Shown here piece after piece: positions 55,792 through 64,000 of a stretch of DNA of 64,000 bases. The notes beneath the pieces are model-generated. The model was not told where the DNA came from, ran no database searches, and worked only from the letters and a program-made list of their open reading frames with translations. The DNA lies in the NCBI GenBank assembly GCA_031308135.1, contig JAHLJT010009436.1:117028416-117092415 (forward strand), in the 5' to 3' direction. A program made the translations under genes and the position numbers. The stretch's first letter is position 1; the number at the start of each line of letters is the position of its first letter. The DNA comes from Acheta domesticus. Lineage: Eukaryota > Arthropoda > Insecta > Orthoptera > Gryllidae.

Positions 55792-56116
55792 ATGCCACTA
55801 GTATTTTCCAATTATTTCCAGTATAATTCAATTTAATATAATAAGCGAAGAGCATATAAAGAGAATAAAGAATAAAAAAGAAAAGCTGAAAAAGACGGAT
55901 ATAAAACCACGTGTTAGATTCTAATCAATTATAAGTAACAGGGCTGCTTCTCTTCCCACTGTTCTTAAAACATCTTGTTAATTAATCCTTAAATAGTAAT
56001 TCTCTTCGCGGTAAGTAAATCACACTGTAATGTCAGAAAACACAAATCTTATTGAGGGACAATGATATCCGCTGAAAATGAGAAGCCTAGCTTTGCATAT
56101 TTATTGATATAGGAGG
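55792..56116. other. Spacer
   Basis: AT-rich; nothing recognised. Confidence 0.35.
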
Positions 56117-56259
56117 TGGCCAATAACTGTTTCTTCAATACTGTGTGGATTGTATAATTGACCACTCTGCTAATGACCTTTATCAAATTGTTTTAATCGT
56201 AGTTTAATATTATTGCTCATAGGTAAATCCTGCGTGGGCCTGAAATAAGTGATCTTACA

Positions 56260-56525
56260 ATGCCAAAGAAGCCACAGCAGGAGTATGATACAGAAGCCAA
56301 GGCAAATGCTATCAAATGTGTTAAAAATAACGGGGCAACTGTGCGTTCTACTGCAAAATCATTTGGTGTTCTCAGAACAGGTATGCAATTTTCTTTAAAC
56401 AATCCAGATCACAAAACAGCACTAGGTCCTGATACTGCATTATCTAAAGAAGATGAAAAAAGGAGCAAGTTTTGTTAGGTGGATACTTGAACTGGCCAAG
56501 AAAGGGTTTCCAAGGAAGAAGATAT
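56260..56525 (+). pseudogene. pogo-like transposase remnant, N-terminal part
   Basis: Starts MPKKPQQEYDTEAK at 56260. The first ~50 residues (AIKCVKNNGATVRSTAKSFG) are a psq-type HTH as in pogo/Tigger/jerky transposases. ALGPDTALSKEDEK follows, then a frameshift near 56473 and VRWILELAKKGFPRKK in another frame, the start of the CENP-B-like HTH. The gene is cut at 56525 by a 1.49-kb insertion and continues at 58016. Confidence 0.8.
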
Positions 56526-58015
56526 GTTGTGACCTCCACGGGCGCGCGCACGCACGCAGTCGTCGTCAGTGACGTCAAACCCAAATCGCGTGGCGGCGAA
56601 TGTGTTCTCCACCTTACCTGAGAGATGTTCCGGCCAGCTCAACGGTAGTTAGCGGTGGAGAATCTGTAAATTTTGGTTTGGGAAGATGGACATTGCTCAA
56701 CTCTTCACTCCAGAATGAGAACACATGTTTGTTATGAGTTCAAATAATTGAATTTTAATGATAAAGACTTTGGAGGTTGTAATTTGACTCTTACAAAAAA
56801 TAGTAGAAAATCTTTAACCTATTTTCGTCGTGTGAGCTCAGCGAACGCACTTTTGCGTCGTCTTAAGACGCAGTAAAGCAAAACATAAATTTTACACTTC
56901 GTCTTAAAACTAATAACACTAATAGCTGCAGTGCAATTTGAATTAAGATGAATTGACTTGGGAAGATGGCCCGGCGCGGCCGTTCATTCCCAGTAAAGAA
57001 TATACGCCATGCAAAACAAAAAAAGAGGTCTCAAGTTCAGTGGGTCGCCGTACGAAGGCGAATGTCAATGGGCTAAGCTTGGCCGCACGTTTTAAATCAC
57101 CAGACTGGGCGTCATACACTCTGCGGGTGTACGTCCGTGACGCTCCTTTCCATTCACTGCAGACGAGGCATCGGCAAGGGTCTCCCTCGTTCAGGCACTC
57201 TCGTCCTCGGCGTGCAGGAGGAAGCGTCACATCGGCGTCCAGATGATGCAAACTCGCAGGAAAATTCACCGAATTTATCGATTAGAGGCAGGATGACAAA
57301 TCGCGTGGCTGATTTTAGTGTTCAGCCGAATAGTACTTAATGAATGGGCACTCGCCCTGCAATTAGTGAAATTCAGTCTTATCACTTTACGGGATTAACT
57401 TTCTCGTGATTTTCACTGACGGCCACTCGCCGCATCAGAAATAAAACAAATAAAATTCGCGATCTCGCCTCCGAGTCACACTCGGAAGCTCTCCCCCACG
57501 ACTTGACTGTCCCCCATGGAGGTTCTCACCGGAATCCCCTTCTTCTTCCAAGTTAAAACTCGAGCAGGCTCCTCTCTCCCCCTCCCATTTCCAGAAACGT
57601 TCTAGAACATTCTACGAAAATTTTGGAAGACTGCTCGCTATTGGTCCGGACCTATCACGTCTGGTTTCTAGAAGCACCAATCGCTTCGTACGTTTTACGC
57701 TCTTAAACGACGGAAATTTCCACAGAGCGCTTTCACTCTAGCAATGTGATAAACATATGCTGGGTGGTCGCGGGGTCATGTGGAAATTTCCGCTGGGATA
57801 TTCCCATGGGGTTGTGCCCGTCCCGAAAACGACGGAGGTTCGTACTTCCCGGGCTGACGACGCCGGGAGCGCCCCTGGACCTGCGCCGTGACGAATCAGC
57901 CACTCGCCCGCCGCCGAAAGGGAGGCGGCGAACGCGCTGTCAGCCTGACACATTGAGCAAAGAATGAGAGTACACAGAATTATCCGCGTATGTTATATTA
58001 TTCTATACCGTCACA
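56526..58015. mobile_element. 1.49-kb GC-rich insertion with ATAT duplication
   Basis: Inserted into the pogo-like frame: atat precedes it (56522-56525) and follows it (58016-58019), and the host frame closes correctly when it is removed. Its ends are short inverted repeats (gttgtgac / gtcacaa). The interior is CpG-rich, has adjoining aataaa motifs near 57443-57455 and an HSE-like ttctagaacattc at about 57600. Frames at 56943-57269 and 57738-57967 have no recognisable domains. A solo LTR of a TATA/ATAT-targeting retrotransposon is my best guess. Resembles the block at about 18.2-18.6 kb. Confidence 0.7.
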
Positions 58016-58326
58016 ATATCTACAGAGTAGCGTTCAACAATTTTAACTGCTAAACCAAGGCCCAATCCGTTCAATAACAGTCGTCCAGGAGAAGGTTGGG
58101 TCAGGGCGTTTTAAGAAGACATCTCATAATCACTAAACGGACAAGTGAAGCAGTGACAGCCGCTAGTTCGTGCGTCAGCGAACAAGTCATAGCGTACTTC
58201 GAGGGAAATAACTTGGATGACGAATTCTCGCATGATTTTACAAGGGTTTACAGTGGAGAAGAGTCACATTCTGAAACATGTCCAATTACAGAAAAGGTTT
58301 TTGATGATAAATACGATCAGATTTGA
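58016..58326 (+). pseudogene. pogo-like transposase remnant, continuation
   Basis: Frame resumes with an in-frame stop, then TILTAKPRPNP and FNNSRPGEGWVRAF, a frameshift near 58110, then ITKRTSEAVTAASS: the second half of the CENP-B-type DNA-binding domain, where family members read '.NRPGegW...FlkRhp.it.RtpEa'. The frame ends at 58326 with no DDE catalytic domain, so most of the transposase is absent. Confidence 0.75.
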
Positions 58327-58329
58327 AAA

Positions 58330-59923
58330 TCGAGGATGTTGCAATTTAATCTAACAGCACGTATATAAAATATTAAAATTATATTAAATGTGAATCTTTC
58401 AAATTGTGTGTTTTCATATGGGTAATATAATAATTAATTGAATTTATCATTATACTAGTTGTTTCTGATTGAAATAATCCAGTGGCCAATCACTATATTT
58501 TTTGGCCAATCACTGTACAAAATGACACGTTATTAAAAAATGAATTAATAATGTAATGTTTATTTTCCGATAGAATTTACGGTTCGGATTAGTAAAAGGA
58601 CTATTGAGCAGTAGAGAGTTAGTTGCACATTTTCAAAATTTTACCTTTCAAATGAGTTAATATTGTCACAACTCGTAAGTGGCCAATCGCTGTACCGTTT
58701 ACCCTATGTTTAGATTGTAAACATTGATAGATAAGAATGGAGGTGTATTTCGAATTTTAATAGTTTACTTTTCGCCGTCTGGTGATAAATAGGTGAAGGC
58801 ATGTTGTAATAATGCTCGGAGTAATACTGCCCGCGCCTAGGCGGGTGGGTCTCGAATGCAGTGTTCTGAACAATCGACTTGTGCCGACTACAATGAGCTA
58901 GGCGTCCGCACTATTCTGAACTCAGAATACGCTAGATAGTAATTTATTTGAATTGATTCATATTGTGCAGTCACTAACGTTTACTGTCTAAAAAGGTCAA
59001 CATTTTGACTGGAGAAATTAGATCGTTGTAATTTATTTTAGTGGTTAAGATCTAATAATTCTGAAGACTAGATATCCGTATTATTTTCAAAATGTGGTGA
59101 AATTTCCGCGATATATCACCCAGCCAATTCTATGAATTCAAATAAAATCAATATGAGAAACATTTCAGTATAGGGCAAATTTATGAGCATAGCACGACAG
59201 GTCAACAATAGAAATTTTTATACTAGATCCATATTATGTGAGCTTCCTTAGCGTGGCCCAGCAGAAAAGTAGTAATAGTCGAAGATTAAATTGAGTAAAA
59301 GATTAGATATTTTAAATATCAATAAAGATTTATACAATATTAATATCAACAGAAGTAGAGAACATTCATGGGTAATACATAGAATTTGCAGGGAAATATA
59401 TCGCGGGTATTTCACAATGTCGCTGGTGGGTTGGTGGTCGTTCGGCCGATGTGGCCTCATCGACCGCAGGTGAAAGGAAGACTGAATATTAAAAACTTCA
59501 CAAGACTACACCTCCCACCGCCTTCTACACACATATTCTCAAGGGCTGTGCAACTTCCCGTTCCACAATAAATGTCATTCTCGCGACCATGAAACATTCT
59601 TTATTTACTGGTCGCCTTGACAACGTGTATTCTTTGACTTAGTTCGCATTCTGTATGCATTAATTCACGTGCTATTTACAATAGTATCTTGGTCCCGTTT
59701 ATGCTAAAATAAAACGGGGGCTTTCTATCTTATGACAATATCTTTCAATGCTTCTTAAAATCAGCTTATATGACAGGTTAATTTTTTCCTATTTAAAATT
59801 ATGGTGACTGTTCCTTCACATTCATTTATTAAAAACATAAAAAACAATCGTGGCCACATTCATAAACTTTCTCCTTTTGTAAAAGATTCTTATTGAACAT
59901 TTTTGTTCTTTGTTGTTTCGCAG
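58330..59923. other. Spacer upstream of the transporter exon
   Basis: Contains direct copies of tggccaat-N-(a/g)-ctgt at 58503 and 58680, a weaker one at 58483, and one at 56117, probably ends of the pogo-like element; no inverted partner was found. The rest (58700-59923) shows no repeats or coding sequence. Bases 59900-59923 form the pyrimidine-rich acceptor of the next feature. Confidence 0.4.
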
Positions 59924-60105
59924 GGCAAGCCTGCAGCTGCAGCTATCTCTTAGCTTCCGGAGATGGCTTTCGACGACGTGCTCTTGCGGCTGGGGGTATT
60001 CGGCAGGTACCAGAAGCGAATATACTTGCTCCTTTGTCTGCCTGCCATCTCCTGCGCATTACACAAGCTCGCCGGTGTCTTCTTGTTGGCAAAAGCTAAT
60101 CACAG
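59924..60105 (+). CDS. SLC22-type organic cation transporter, first coding exon
   Basis: The acceptor ttgttgtttcgcag ends at 59923 and the donor cacag|gtacgg lies at 60105/60106, so the exon is 182 bp with a 39-nt 5' UTR. Translation starts at ATG 59963 (gcttccggagatgg) and gives 47 codons plus two bases (phase 2). The peptide starts MAFDDVLLRLG and contains FGRYQKRIYLLLCLPAIS and HKLAGVFLLAK, closely matching the N terminus of insect organic cation transporters (Orct-like, SLC22, major facilitator superfamily). The hydrophobic LLLCLPAIS... stretch is the start of transmembrane segment 1; the next exon should encode the large Cys-rich extracellular loop. The acceptor upstream of the ATG implies at least one 5' UTR exon further left. 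No later exon is seen in the window, so the first coding intron exceeds 3.8 kb. This is the only confident host gene. Confidence 0.9.
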
Positions 60106-61517
60106 GTACGGAACGAGATTTTTGTTTGATTTCCTCAGCCTTAAACATGGGAGAAGTATAATTGGACGGTGTTATGCATCAATTGACCAAGCGCCATTTT
60201 GTTATTCTTTCGGTTTTTGTACCAGGTTGTGCCTGAAGGCGTAAACTATCTATTAAAAATTATTTGGCATTGAATTTCGTTTTTTGTCGGTGGTATGGTA
60301 ATTTGAACCAAGCGTCAAACACTCCACCTTATAAATTATATTTTGCATCAATTGACTAACCGCCCAATCGTACGGTTTTGTTTCACATCAGTTGGCTATG
60401 CGACAAATGACCGTCGTTTGGTCGCGTGATGCATTATTGTTTTGTTCCTGACCGTGGTTTGCATTGTGTGGATGTGATAGCGAGTTAATGCTCCAATTGT
60501 ATTTCAAGTGTTTTTATTTTATTTTATTGATAGTTTTAATGCTAAAGGCATATCTAGATCAGCATCCTACAATCCTACATTAAAGAGAATAAGGCAGAGC
60601 TTTCTCATTGCCTTCCAAATGGCCGATTTTGGAAGCATAGAATGCACTCACAAACTGCAACAGACTTTCTACGCCACAAGATAACATGAAATGACATGAA
60701 AATACGACGAAAAAGAAATCTTTTTACAGTTCATAGAATGAAACCTGAACATTTCAAGGGTTCCGCCCGTATTGAAAAAAAAATAGCCGATCACAAATTC
60801 AATTGCCGAAACTAGAAAATATACCGGATTTGATGTTGAAATTAAGAAGAAAACGACACGTCAATCAACGTTAATACAAAACAATTAATTTTCGTGCCTT
60901 CGTGGTTGGTCAAAAGGTAACCCAATTCCTGAAGACAAGCTAAACGATATTCGATCTCTATGAACCTGATCCAATTCGATCTCTGATGAACCTGATACCA
61001 AAATATGCACTGTCATTTTACCGCATACTGTCCAGCCACTCTGTTATCGAGGATGACATTGACGGCTTCGACAGCCCGCAACTTATTTTTGTTGGTGACG
61101 GTGAAATGTCAAATTAATATTTTTCATTATATACTGCATTTTTCATGTATTCACATAAGTGTTCAGATTCAATCCCAATAAAATATATACTTACTGACAT
61201 TTACTCTTTGAAAGAGCTTTTATTATAATATTGCCATATATTATTATTATGACTTTTGCACTTCTCCCAAGCGGGGGGGGGGAACATTCACCTGCCACTA
61301 GTGTTGCTGTGGCTAGGCTCACTCGTACGGCTCCGATGAGCAAGTATCGAGCGAGATCTGTGTATTTTCTCTTAGGTCCTTCCATACTACACGTCAGACA
61401 TATCAGTGATAGTTTTCCTCACAATGCAACATGTATCCAGAATGATAGCTTTTTAAATTGCTGCTAGTACATGCTTTATATTTAGTTCCTGTAGCTGTTG
61501 AATGAGCGATTTTGTTA
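60106..61517. other. Probable first coding intron of the transporter
   Basis: No SLC22 exon recognised. A coding-like scrap at 60975-61110 (plus; LIPKYALSFYRIL, then DDIDGFDSP) ends in a stop and may be a decayed transposon tail. A run of ten G lies at 61273-61282. Otherwise AT-rich. Confidence 0.45.
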
Positions 61518-62360
61518 CTATCCCGGTGGAAAAAAAATTGTCAGGGGACGGATATGCACTTTTTCAACCTTCCAAATCTTCTTGATCTCTTCCGCAATTT
61601 CTCGGTATTTTGATATCTTATTGGAATATGCTGAGTGAAGATTATGTCCTAATGGAACTGTAATGTCGATGATGGTGACTTCCTTTCTGATTTTATGTAG
61701 CACTATAATATCTGGCCTGTTTGCTGTGATGGTCTTGTCTGTTCTAATCTCCCTATCCCAGTACATTTTCGCGGATTCATTTTTCAAGACTGGAGGAGTT
61801 TGGTATTGATAGTACGGCACGCTTTCTACGTTAAGATGTTCTTTAATGGACAGGGCACTGTGAACAATATGTGCAAAGTTGTTATGTCGTCGTAGAAATT
61901 CCGTGCCAGCAAGAATTTTACATGCCGCTGTTATGTGCTCTATTGTTTCGGTTTCCGTTGTGCACAACCTGCATTTGTCGTCCAATGTTTCTTTCAAAAT
62001 ATATTTTCTGTAAATGCGTGTGCTAATGACTCTTTACCGTATGGCCATCATGAATCCAGTGGTTTCTCCATATAAGTTCCCTGAAGTTAACCAGATATGC
62101 GAAGAAATACTGTCAACATTTGCATCCTCGAGTTGATGAGGATAAGAACCGTGCAAAGATTTTTGCTTCCATGATAGTAGTTTTTCTTCCATAGACTGAG
62201 AGGTAGTTTCCAGTTCTTGGTTTTTGAGCTTCAGTAGTGTTAGATTTGCATCTGCGGTGCACAATATTTCGTACATGTGATTATCCTGCTTGGAATGGAA
62301 GTGTTTCCTAAGGTTTTGAATCTGTTTCCAATGTAATTGGACGATGCTCATGATTCCCAT
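61518..62360 (-). pseudogene. Retrotransposon zinc knuckle and restriction-like endonuclease
   Basis: 62360-62034 is a linker region ending in a broken frame. 61997-61518 begins with C-x2-C-x8-H-x4-C (CRLC ... EHITAAC), then WDREIRTD and the endonuclease core RPDIIV ... TIIDITVP, which supplies the PD...D residues of the PD-(D/E)XK nuclease used for target-primed integration. The C-terminal ISKYREIAEEIKKIW block is also typical of R4/Dong relatives. The frame ends at 61518. Confidence 0.85.
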
Positions 62361-62402
62361 TCCTCCCTTGAATGCAGGTAGAGTTACCCTTTCAATTGGT
62401 GA

Positions 62403-63112
62403 TTAGGGATGCCGCATTCTATGCTTGGTTAGCTTTATTCTGATCTGCCTCTCAGCATTTTCCAGTTCTTTCATGGACCATTTCACCACTCCAAACGTGT
62501 AAGCCAGAACAGGGAAGGCAATGGTGTTGATCGCTTTGACCTTATTGCGCCTATGAAGATGTGTTTTTAAAACTGCCTCCACTCTTCTAATCATTTCGAC
62601 TGAGGTTTTCTCTTTAATGAGATGTTTGTTGATTCCACGCAGAACGCGTGGTTGATTCCACGCAGTTCTTGAAACCCCAGATACTTATACATGTTTTCGG
62701 CTGTCAGGTCTTCAATGATAGCTTTCCCTGTGTCAAAGCCATTGGTTTGGGTGATTTTCCCTTTTGTAAGGTGAAATGACTTGCACTTTTCGAGGTCAAA
62801 TGACATACTAATGTCATTACTAAATTATGTTGTTAAATTCAGCATTCGGTGCAATTGTTTAGGAGAATTTGCATAAATTTTTATGTCATCAATGTACAGT
62901 AGATGACTTATTGTATGGGAACCTTTATCTGATTTGATTTTGAATCCATTCTTTGTTTGACTAAGAGCCTGGCTCAGTGGACTGAGGGCCATACAGAACC
63001 AGAGAGGGCTAAAAGAGTCTCCTTGGAATATACCTTGGTTAATATGAATACCTCTCGATGTTAGCTTTGTCTCGGGGGTTGTCAGTTGCAGTACTATTGT
63101 CCATTTTTTCAT
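62403..63112 (-). pseudogene. Retrotransposon RT palm and thumb, frameshifted
   Basis: 63112-62825 has GIFQGDSFSPLWF (motif B) and LLYIDDIKIYA (motif C with YIDD rather than the commoner YADD). 62806-62591 has KYLGFQELRGINH, the 'K-LG' motif. 62594-62403 has INTIAFPVLAYTFGVVKW, the thumb block typical of this clade. The three frames differ, showing small indels; a short 'gattccacgcag' duplication at 62632-62663 accompanies one of them. Confidence 0.85.
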
Positions 63113-63148
63113 GATTTCTTGAAGGAACTGTATTAGCAGTGTATCTAT

Positions 63149-64000
63149 CTAGTACATTTGTAAGATCTCTATGAGATAGGAATGCGGCACAGAATCAAAT
63201 GCTTTTTGATAGTCAATGTAGGCGACACTGAGATTTCTGTTCCTGGAGATTCCTAGAGATTTCCAATTGCTCATGCGACGAAGTGCTTTTTGAATTTCCT
63301 GAGTAGAAATGTTGGTGGAGGGCATTTCTGATAGGTTTTGTGATCTGCCTTGTTCTTCAATAAGCACTGGGGTGGTTGTATCGTGCATTTTGACATTTTC
63401 CCAGATATTTGACCAGAAGTTTGTGATTGATTCAAGGGAAGGTGTTCCATTTGAGAAAGAAACCAACTGGACAGACAAATCTCTATAAAAGTTTCTTTCC
63501 TCAATAAATTCTCTGCTTTGTTGTTTACGTTTCAGAGATGTCATGTACCTGCGAAGTCTGTGGGAGTATACATTTAATTTCTGTGTATGGCTATCAATGA
63601 TTTCTAAGAGGTCATTGTCGTTGAGATCATCTATGCTTCTAGGTTTAATTATCTGTGTTACTTTTCTCTTCAAAGCTTTTGTTCGAATTCCCCTTCGATA
63701 CTGAGTCAATTGACCTAATTTTGCACGGATATCTCCTATCCGATTTTCCAACCGTTTTTTCCAGGGGGGTTCACGATTATCTCTTCTTTGCCGCTGCTCA
63801 TTGCCATTGTTCGTTGATCTTTTCGGTGGATTAGTTATTGTATACGCACTGCAGTATATCAGATGATACACATCAGTTAAATCTTTACATTCAGACATCA
63901 GTTCCGGTAAAACATTTTCATTCACATCATTCAGCTGTTGCCAGAAGGCATGCGAAAATTTAGGTTTGGGGATGCTTTGGCGTACTTGCGGGTCTAGCCC
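63149..64000 (-). pseudogene. Retrotransposon ORF, N-terminal region and start of RT
   Basis: An open frame of 284 codons to the window edge. The first ~190 residues are charged and lack recognisable motifs; EIQKALRRMSNWKSLG is the lead-in to the RT fingers, and YIDYQKAFDSVPHSYL is RT motif A with its catalytic Asp. In relatives about 100 residues separate these two blocks; here they are adjacent (about 63250-63230), so an in-frame deletion has removed most of the fingers. Confidence 0.85.

Larger units (their letters stand above)
61518..64000 (-). mobile_element. RLE-type non-LTR retrotransposon (R4/Dong-like), broken and partial
   Basis: Read on the minus strand the element enters at the window edge (frame open from 64000 to 63149) and ends at 61518. 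Domain order is N-terminal region, reverse transcriptase, zinc knuckle, restriction-like endonuclease. This order, with a C-terminal endonuclease and no apurinic endonuclease, is the layout of R2/R4/Dong-group elements. Frames change at least four times, so it is dead. If the transporter gene continues rightward, the element lies antisense in its intron. Confidence 0.88.

Noticed and set aside
56943..57269. 108-codon minus-strand frame as a gene
   Set aside because: It lies wholly inside the 1.49-kb insertion, with overlapping frames on the other strand and no recognisable domain.
57590..57625. Heat-shock element marking a heat-shock gene promoter
   Set aside because: ttctagaacattc gives three alternating units, but it is inside a mobile insertion with no heat-shock gene nearby.

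Overview
This window looks like repeat-dominated intergenic or intronic DNA from an arthropod nuclear genome, most likely an insect. The evidence is one recognisable split gene exon (an SLC22-type organic cation transporter with canonical splice sites), no bacterial-style gene packing, AT-rich sequence full of stop codons, compound microsatellites, tRNA-derived SINEs, and remnants of Tc1, mariner, hAT, piggyBac, pogo, Helitron, LTR and RLE-type non-LTR elements. I could not narrow the species down.

Layout. About a third of the window is one dispersed family, called family A here. It is non-coding, about 1.5-1.6 kb when complete (22425-23946 forward, 30577-32166 reverse), and is present as some twenty full, truncated or back-to-back copies. 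Its body is a chain of diverged modules of roughly 200-360 bp, each opening with a variant of ttggagccgtttttgagaaa. One end carries a small hairpin next to CTAG. The other end carries a roughly 55-nt palindrome after a (GGAC)n tract. Other families are: Helitron family B (1.5-3.7, 20.4-21.6, 42.1 and 45.1-45.7 kb); a separate complete non-autonomous Helitron (18738-20177); a third Helitron 3' end (12.6 and 41.8 kb); a palindromic TA-targeting MITE, family D, in five copies (5.4, 13.4, 30.3, 40.9, 47.2 kb); a 1.25-kb foldback element (15.5-16.7 kb); and repeat family C (26.9, 29.9, 33.0 kb).

Individually bounded elements are a solo LTR nested in family A (25601-26252, target duplication aggag), a hAT MITE with an 8-bp duplication (27306-28063), a hAT transposase remnant (about 29.1-29.6 kb), a dead piggyBac-like element (33982-35678, TTAA), a dead Tc1-like element with IR/DR ends (37366-39070), a dead internally deleted mariner (48357-49221), a hAT-like MITE (49320-49617), a pogo-like transposase relic split by a 1.49-kb GC-rich insertion (56.2-58.3 kb), and a broken R4/Dong-like retrotransposon running off the right edge (61518-64000, minus).

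Genes. The only host gene I can support is the first coding exon of the SLC22 transporter (CDS 59963-60105, plus strand). If transcription continues to the right, the retroelement at 61.5-64 kb lies antisense in its first coding intron. Two short coding-like stretches (43502-43645 plus; 55330-55791 minus) remain unassigned. No autonomous element looks intact. The window records nested insertions, and several of these can be proved from the sequence alone because uninterrupted paralogues show the empty target site.
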